A stretch of 64,000 bases of DNA. Source: Phymorhynchus buccinoides. Lineage: Eukaryota > Mollusca > Gastropoda > Neogastropoda > Raphitomidae. Position numbers and translations under genes: made by a program. The notes under the pieces were generated by a model, which saw only the letters and a list, made by a program, of their open reading frames with translations, had not been told where the DNA came from and searched no databases. Where the stretch lies: the NCBI GenBank assembly GCA_017654935.2, contig CM065703.1, positions 42,277,188 to 42,341,187 on the forward strand, read 5' to 3'. Of the stretch, positions 56,561 through 64,000 are shown piece after piece (position 1 is the first letter of the stretch; each line of letters begins with the position of its first letter).

Positions 56561-57033
56561 CTTGGCCTTGGTCTGAATCTGACCGTCTCCCTGCCCTCCC
56601 CAAGGAACAGCCGCCGCCTTTCCTTTGGACGGTGTCGTGGTCACCTTTGCGGGAACACTGGCGGGAGGAGCTCCCTTTCCCGAGGAAGGCTGGCCTTTAA
56701 CTGGCGCGGCCTGACCCTTAACTGGGACACTTGGGCCTTTAACTTGGGCAGGCTGGTTTTTAACGGGAGCATTCTGGCCTTTAACCTGGGCTTTGGCCGG
56801 ACCAGGCTCATTTTTAGCTGGAGCTGGCTGACTTTTAGCCGAGGCCGGTTGACTTTTAGCCGGAGCAGCCTGGCTTTTAGCCGAGGCCGGTTGACTTTTA
56901 GCCGAGGCCGGTTGATTTTTGCCAGGGGCGCTGGAAGAAGAACTGCTGCCCTTGGTCGGCGGCTGAGCGGGGTTGGCTGGTTTGGCGGTCCCCCCAGAAG
57001 CCGGAGCGGACTGGCTGGAGGATCGAGTCCTTC
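56561..57033 (-). CDS. GPATCH8: GPATCH8-like protein, most upstream exon seen (PASAKSQ repeats)
   Basis: Reads (G)RTRSSSQSAPASGGTAKPAN, then tandem KSQPASAKSQ-like decapeptides, then APVKNQPAQVKG-type repeats, ending WGGQGDGQIQTKAK. Acceptor TTGTACAG ends at 57034 and donor GTACAACAC begins at 56560. The first two bases complete a codon and the last codon is complete, matching 53261. This region is low complexity and has no counterpart I can align in vertebrate GPATCH8. Membership rests on strand, phase and composition. Exons for the G-patch and C2H2 finger were not found further upstream in the window. Confidence 0.72.
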
Positions 57034-57149
57034 CTGTACAAACACACACAGTCTCCAGTTACACCCAGCCCTGCTGCATCGTCTTATCCCCCACCTTCGA
57101 TGCACACTTCGGGTGACCCCCTCCCCACACACACACACTGCTTCACATT

Positions 57150-57412
57150 CAGTCTTTCGGATGAGACGATAAATAAAGGTCCTGTGTGCCCATGCACTTA
57201 GCATACACAGTGGCAACAAAAAAGTTGTCGTTTGGTCAAAAATTACCCCCCCCCCTCTTTCCTCATCAGTCACACAAAAATCACATTGCAAAAAAACAAA
57301 AACAAATTGGGTGGCGCACCTCTGGCTGTGACGAGCTCTCCAGGTGGGAGCAACACAAATTTCACAGAGACGCCTCTGTGACTATAATGTACTTAATACC
57401 TAATACCTAATA
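57150..57412 (+). mobile_element. SINE copy (CGGATGAGACGATAAA family)
   Basis: GTCTTTCGGATGAGACGATA ... GGGTGGCGCACC ... CACAGAGACGCCTCTGTGAC with a TAATACCTAATACCTAATAC tail. The tRNA-like head is missing. Confidence 0.8.
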
Positions 57413-57474
57413 CATTCACTTGGCTTCTTCCAAACTCATTCACAAACACTGCCATCTTTTCTTCATGATGTCCC

Positions 57475-57507
57475 TCCCTCACTCTCTCTCTCTCTCTCTC
57501 TCTCTCT
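57475..57507. repeat. (CT)n microsatellite
   Basis: Short CT tract. A longer, impure CT-rich region is at 58985-59075. Confidence 0.92.
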
Positions 57508-59367
57508 CCTGCACAATCACACTTTATTCTCTCTTTCTTTCTCACGGTCTCTGTCTTGGTGACGCGCCCAACACTTCCGATGCTTTCTTTAGTAGTTAAT
57601 TGATTGAGGCTATCCCTGATTTTTTGAAGGAATAATTCAGAAGGTGAATCTTTCTTTAAGTCTTTTTCCACACCAATGTGAGTGCATAGATAGATACACA
57701 CACCCATACTTTAAGTGCTTACGCACTCACACACGCATACGCACGCACACAAACACACACCAGTCACTTGCTTTTCTTCCCTTTCAGCTTTATACTTTCC
57801 ATTTCCACCGATCTGCTCTTTTTGGTAGCATTATTTTTTTTTTAAATTTAACATTAACCCTGCCATGCTGCGATAGCATCTTTACGTAATGAGCAACCTA
57901 GCAACACTCGCATCATCTTCAAGATCCAAGCCAACAAACAACACAAGCGCTTCAACAACAACAACAAATCGACCCAAGGCCAGAGAGGCAAGATACTAAT
58001 AAATGGATCACCAAAAGTTTGTAATAAAAAAAACGGCCTGATAAAAAAACAAGAACAGTCCAATGAAGTCAAGTTAGTCAACAGCAATTCTAGTGTTACA
58101 CAAGGAAAAAAAAACAGTCATGCATGGTGAATAAGCTGTTTAGGATTTTTTTTTACATAACGCAACACTGTAACGGATAACTCCAATCCACCATGAACAA
58201 CTCGTTTAATATTATTTTTGTGAAATAACTGACAGCTCGTTTCAACAAAGCATTACTGAACATCTTCACTGTGAAACATCTAACATAATGTTCTCATGAA
58301 AAAGATACGTGGAAAGAGAAGAAAAAAAAATCTACGGGGGTTGTTATTGACTATCCAAATGTAGATTGAAAGTGTCAGTTGTGTACATAGGGGTGCGGGA
58401 GGGTGGGTGGTAGTGGTGGGTGGTGACTGTATGTGGAAGGTATGTAAGCGAAGGTGCAAAGGAGGGACACTAAAGCCAACAACACACGCACTGACCACTC
58501 CACTCTCACCGCACGTCTCCCGCCTGCCTTATCAACACACATTGCATAACAAAGTATCTACTCTACTAAAGTAAATCGGTCATAAAATTACGAAATTGAA
58601 CAAAGGGGGAGAACTCTCTTTTTAATTAACTCCCCTCCACCAAAGTTGATTACGACACCAATCACCTAGCAATGAGTGGATCAGAGCCAAATGGAAGCAA
58701 ACAAAGCATTATTCTCATAAAATTACTTTGAAAGAGAAAGTCAACAATGTGAAAAAAGCTAACATTTGTGAAACAACGGCAATTGTAAACTAATAACTCT
58801 GACATTGTTGACACAGACAGTGGGTGTGCATTTAGTATGTTTTAAATTTTTTCTCTATTTCTCTACTTTCCTTTTTCACACAACTTTTTTTTTCATATGT
58901 ATAAAAATTGTAACATATCTTTTTACCTGAAATTTGGTATGATGAAGAAAAGCATTTAGCGGCAGACACTCTAAAATCATATTATTTCTCTCTCTCTCTC
59001 TCTTTCACACTATGAGTGCACATACTCTCTCTCTCTTTCTCTCTCCCTCCCTCTCTCTCTCTTTTCCTGCTTTCTCTCATCCATCAAATACCCCAAAGGA
59101 ACCACGGGCTATCAATAATTCCTAAAAACCTACCAGCCATTACAATTTAAGCATATTCACTTGAACTACAAACTTGACATGTCTGATTCTTATGTGACCC
59201 ATCTTCGATTCAAATTTGCCTCACAAAAAAGTTCACCTCTACTGAAAGCTGTGGATTCAGGTCAACCTCTCAGATGACTGACAAAACGCCCAAAGCTTCA
59301 TCAACTCATGAGTCAGAAACAAGGATCCCGTTTTGAGCTTCGTTCGTTTTGATTATTGCATTTGTGG
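57508..59367. other. Non-coding, nothing recognised
   Basis: AT-rich. Neither strand shows a frame resembling a G-patch, zinc finger or other known domain. Probably a long intron of the GPATCH8-like gene. Confidence 0.45.
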
Positions 59368-59544
59368 TACAGTGGAACCTCCCTTATAAGACCTCCCATT
59401 ATAAGACTCCCTCCCATATAAGACCTACTTCTCTGAGACATTGCCCCTCTTTGTAAGTATTAAAATTACCTCCCTTATAAGACCCCTCCCTTATCAGATC
59501 TCATTTTGGATTTTTGAAGGTCTTATAAGGGAGGTTCCACTGTA
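59368..59544. mobile_element. TA-flanked MITE, CAGTGGAACCTCC family
   Basis: TACAGTGGAACCTCCCTTAT ... GGGAGGTTCCACTGTA. A solitary left terminus (TACAGTGGAACCTCTCTTAA) follows at 59569. Confidence 0.87.
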
Positions 59545-59995
59545 TTTGCTTATAAAGCGCATTAGTGGTACAGTGGAACCTCTCTTAATATACCTTCTTC
59601 TTTTCCTAATTGTACGCGCTAATATGAGCGATATACTCATTTGTTTCAAATGGATATGATTTGGGAATTCAAAAATGTGTATCTTTGTATTAGTATATGC
59701 CATATTCTGTTTTCTTTGGCCAATTTGCATACCCATACAGAGTCGTGTAGCTCATATGTGACCCGTCACCACAAATTGAGTCATGTTGTCCCAGGGGTCA
59801 CCTTCGAGTTATTAACAAATTATTATTCTGCATTGAAAGAGCTTTCCAACAAACCAGACATTTTGTAAATCGGACAATTTGCTGCAAAGTTATGAAAATT
59901 TGAAGTTGCATATACTCAGGAAATCGGCGAAATGAGAAAATGAAAACCAGGTTTCAAAATGTGTACAAAACCACCAGACGTTTCTGATAAAAAAC

Positions 59996-60230
59996 ACACC
60001 AATGTCGCATTTTTGCACCACAGTGATTTTAACACCTATGTCACTAAAAGGCATCAAATTGGGGTATATTATCCAAAGACCCTATTGTCTTAGTTTGGGG
60101 AAGTAAGAATAGACCTTATTTTATATATGTCACGGAAGAATCCACACTACTGCAGATGGATTTTGTTCTCTACCCAGGTAAATTTAAAGGAAATGTTTAG
60201 CTGAAATATGTCTGGAAGTGAAAGGGTTAA
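59996..60230 (+). mobile_element. piggyBac-like MITE, family 1 (left end lost)
   Basis: Body CACCAATGTCGCATTTTTGC and right end GAAGTGAAAGGGTTAA remain; the left TTAA terminus is absent. Confidence 0.72.
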
Positions 60231-61508
60231 GAAACAACCAAAACATGCTTCTATGATCAACCTAACGCGAGAAACAGGCATCAGAATAGTCTGAAGTCCA
60301 ATCCTCTGAAAACTGCGGTAAAAGAGCCATCAAGGCCCTAGACTGAAGAGGGACAACACTGAAATGAGTTCCCAACACCACCAAAAAGGCTTGACATAGT
60401 GAAAATCACTTTAAAATGCTATTTAACACAAAGGATAACACTCATTAAAAGGGCAAAACCTCTGACAAGAGAAGCCAATCCTCTGTCAGAAATTCTTAAT
60501 CCTCTAACAATTCTGATGCCTGGGAAAACATGTCCGATGGGTCACGCAAGAATCAAACACGGCATGGTTCTCGAGCTGGAATAAATTACGCTGTCGGTGG
60601 ATTGAAGCTGTCCGCGTCAGTATGTCCAAAGTCTCGGCAACACCCAAGGTAAAATAATTAACCAGAACACAAAAGCTGCTAATGAGTATACACGGGAAGG
60701 ATACACCGCCGGTATCTTCCAATGGAGAATAATAAAATAAAACAACAGAAAAGTGCATGTACAAACGGCATGATCAGAAGGAGCTTTTTCTTTCTTTTTT
60801 TTTGCAGGTTGAAGAGGAAATAAGTTGGCAATCAATTAAAAAAAAAAGATAACAATGATGGATGACAACGAAAATGAGCACTCAGCACCTAAACCAGTGA
60901 AAGAAAAAAAAAATGAAAACGAAAAAACGAAAGAGTGAGATGTCAACTTACTCCACGCTCACTCCTAAAATAGCACTTACATTACATGCATGTCATCGTG
61001 CAAAGTCAGCAAGATCACGTCAAAAATATACAGATAAATGAATTGAAAATACAGAGCAAAGAGGTCACCAGGACTACAGTTAACTGTCTCTACAAAACAC
61101 GCCCGACACATCGACACAGACAGCAACGCAGTACTCACATTTCGCGGACAGACGGACACACGGAAAAGGACATACAACATGTCACACACCCCACAGATGT
61201 CATACATTCCTCATGCGCACCCAGCATATTAAAAGCTAAACAGCTACCACATTGCACCAGCCCTAAAACAAACCTGTTCTTATTGACACAAGTTTAGGAG
61301 CAAATTCACAAGACCTGTCATCAAGTGTTTGGTGGCAAATGCCATTAACAAAGTTTCTATTTACTACTCAACTTTCTTTTTTTCCAATGCTATAGGCATA
61401 CAGAGATATAGGCTAGAGGCATACAAATCTTATGTTTAATTTTTTTTTTAAAGCCCCCATTTTTGTCATGAAAAACATTATTCTAAGTATTTATTTGTAG
61501 GCAGTAAA
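60231..61508. other. Non-coding, nothing recognised
   Basis: Contains a fragment related to 53650-53800; no exon recognised. Confidence 0.4.
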
Positions 61509-61672
61509 TACAGTCAACCCTCTATTTAAGACTTCCAAAAAGTCAGAAAAATGGGTCTTAAAACAGAGGTCAGTTTTATACATAAAACATAGTAAGCTAC
61601 ATTAATCCATTAAAAAAAGTCTTAAATGAGAGGTCTTCTAACGGAAGGTCTTATAATAGAGGTTTGACTGTA
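61509..61672. mobile_element. TA-flanked MITE, CAGTCAACCCTC termini
   Basis: TACAGTCAACCCTCTATTTA ... ATAGAGGTTTGACTGTA, with GGTCTTA motifs inside; a separate family from CAGTGGAACC. Confidence 0.82.
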
Positions 61673-62875
61673 TCTGTCTTATTTTCTGTTCAGAATAGTC
61701 AAATTCCTAGGTCTGCCAATCAAATAGCACACACAATCTTAAATAACGTCTTGCAAATAAAGCAACATACATTTATCTTACAGTAATATCAAACTAAGCT
61801 ACACTCGGTCACTAAACCACGCAATAGTCAGCTAAACGCGCAAATCAAATTGCCTGACAAGAACACTCGATTAGAAAATGGAGTTTAAAACAGCCTAACA
61901 AGAATGCTTTTGCCTAATCTCAAACTGTGATTATAAATAATTCAACTTCACTGTCATTTGCTTGAGTTTGAACATCTACACACACAAAATGTCAACTAAC
62001 ATAATGTACCTGGTCCATAAAAGGTTCTATATCTGAATAGTTCAAATTAAACTCAACTGAATAACAAAAATAATAATAATCCCAGTAGCCCACCATATAA
62101 ACACAACCTTGGGAAAATATCAATCTATGCCACGTAGCCTGACAAACAAACAACACAATACAAAGAGACGGAAATAAAAACAATCAACAAGGGTGATATG
62201 TAAATAATACCTTATACGGAAAGCCAGGCATTGAAGGAATATATCTGAAACTGGAACTTGGAAAATACAGCCCGGTGTGTTAACAGTATTTTACAATGAA
62301 GTTAGAAATTAACTAATCTTGAATGTCAGTATCAAAATTGTAATTATTTTACAATGGGGTTAGAAATTAACTAATCTCGTATGTCGGTATCAAAATTGTA
62401 ATTATTTTACAAGAAGTTAGAAATTAACTAAGCTCGTATGTCAGTATCAAAGCTATAAAAAGTACTTTGCAAAACTGATGTGTCGTTAAATACCTCGGAA
62501 ATGACAATTTAAGAGCACATGACTTTAGTCTTAAGTGTCTTTTTAAACAATATCTATATATATATATATTTTATATTTAAGTACACAGACTTCAAGCATT
62601 CATAATAACCGAAATTAAATAGCCATTTAAACTACCTATGAACAGTATTCAAAACCAAAGTACCATTCTGACGATTTCATGTCTGAAAAAACAAAGGAGA
62701 GGAAAACTAAACAGCCAGATATTTAAACACTTCTGTAAGTAACAAGTAATTAACTCTACACAGAATATACTAAACCAAAAACAGTGCAATAAACCGCCCA
62801 AATCTGCCCAAAACATGAAACGGGAGCAAAAGAGCTGTAACAGACACAATACCAACATCTGAACATAAAACAGAC
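61673..62875. other. Non-coding with a triple motif
   Basis: TTAGAAATTAACTAATCT-like units of about 63 bp repeat at 62280-62450. AT-rich otherwise; no gene. Confidence 0.5.
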
Positions 62876-63106
62876 TTAACCCCTTGACTGCATGCCACCA
62901 ACATATTACATACTGACCTGATGACATCACTGATGATGTCATCAGATGAAGAGGAATAACCCTGATATGCTGGCTTTTGCTCTTGCACAATCAAGAGGTC
63001 CATATCCCCAGACCATTTTTCCAGATTGGCTCTATCAGTTGTCTTTTTCATGGCATGATTTGCCCACTGATTTTTTCTCGATTTTCTCTGGCAGTCAAGG
63101 GGTTAA
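62876..63106 (+). mobile_element. piggyBac-like MITE, family 2, intact
   Basis: TTAACCCCTTGACTGC ... GGCAGTCAAGGGGTTAA, perfect inverted ends with TTAA. The CRE-like palindrome of the other copies reads TGATGTCA here. Confidence 0.9.
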
Positions 63107-63959
63107 ACGGATATTTGTACACTCTTTTGAACCAACATCCGTAATATGATTGATACTGCTAATTTCTTTGGTATTTTTAGTATGTTTTTCATTTTTGCGT
63201 TAATTAATAGTTCCTTACTTTATAATCCCCAGATTTCATCTCGAAACTACAGTATTACATCTGGAAGAATCCTTAAATTAAAAACAAGCATACAAAGGAA
63301 TTATTATTTTAAATTACAGAACATTTGCAATTTAACATTCCACACCTCTTCTCCTCCCCCTCCCCAACTTTCTTATACCACTTACCTACACTAATTAAGG
63401 CACTGTTTCTACACTAATTAAGGCACCGTTTTTGGTTGTTTTTTTATTTGCACACATCACAAAGTGCTCCATAAATTTCTTTGCTGTTACTGTTATCATA
63501 TCATTATCAGAATCAATGTCATAATACCAATATTACTAATAATGTTGAAAAGGCATTTACAGACAAAAACAAAGATTGAAAGCGATGGCATGAATCCCTT
63601 AAATTCACTTTCTTTTTTTTACACAACGCAAACACGATTCATGATGGAGATAATTCTAACACCCCCAACCCACCGCTACCTTTCCCTGCATATTAAGCAT
63701 GAAAAAACACATAAATATTAAGAAAAAAGGCATTCCCAATGACCCTGACATTAATTAACCGTAACTAAGCATAGCCATTCAAATACAAAGAAGAAAGGGG
63801 GGAAAATAACACAAAGAAACATATGAAACTTCATAAGACAGTGTATCAAACGCAATGTAGTGTGTGTGTATGTGTGAGTGTGTGTGTGTACTTGTGTGCA
63901 TGTGTGTGTGCGCGTGCGTGTAAGTGTGCGAATGAGAGAGAAGGGAAAAGGAAAGAAAA

Positions 63960-63964
<5 letters not shown>
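63107..63964. other. Non-coding to window end
   Basis: AT-rich; (GT)n-rich at 63858-63935. No exon recognised. Confidence 0.4.

Positions 63965-64000
<36 letters not shown>
63965..64000. repeat. (GA)n microsatellite at window edge
   Basis: Perfect GA tract running off the window. Confidence 0.95.

Overview
The window looks like a piece of animal nuclear genome. It is intron-rich and has long microsatellites, many short inverted-repeat elements (MITEs) and tRNA-derived SINEs, with no prokaryotic-style gene packing. The repeat style (piggyBac-like TTAA elements, hAT-like CAGGG elements, and SINEs with a motif shared by many marine invertebrates) suggests a lophotrochozoan, probably a gastropod mollusc. 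That assignment is inference; no species is named by the sequence.

Two protein-coding genes face each other tail to tail. (1) On the + strand, 1756-19220 holds the C-terminal half of the V-type proton ATPase V0 subunit a (100/116-kDa subunit). Exons are seen at 1756-1874, 3624-3775, 4612-4685, 7380-7481 and 19127-19220 (stop at 19218). All junctions among the first four agree in phase. The exons for the conserved TM7/TM8 segment, which carries the essential arginine, could not be found between 7482 and 19126. (2) On the - strand, 57033-37863 holds the middle and C-terminal part of a GPATCH8 orthologue (G-patch protein with Lys-rich, RS-rich and Pro-rich regions). Eight coding exons have consistent splice phases. 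The largest, 49395-45588, carries a net one-base frame break in a poly-C tract near its 3' end. The N-terminal G-patch and zinc-finger exons are not visible and should lie beyond position 64000. A possible isolated first exon (ATG at 56354, - strand) lies in one of its introns.

The strongest unusual signal is recurrent duplication of exon edges. In four of the five recognised V-ATPase exons and in one GPATCH8 exon, a 40-65 bp piece containing the exon end plus its splice site has been copied two to five times. The copies sit in the neighbouring intron or flank, interleaved with microsatellite or minisatellite DNA that in places looks derived from the exon itself.

The convergent gap (19221-37862) and the introns are mostly repeats. 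There are TTAA-flanked piggyBac-like MITEs (including one inserted inside another), TA-flanked families, hAT-like elements, long foldbacks, SINEs, and tandem arrays of 35, 56, 69 and about 80 bp units. No rRNA, CRISPR array, intact tRNA or intact transposase gene was seen.
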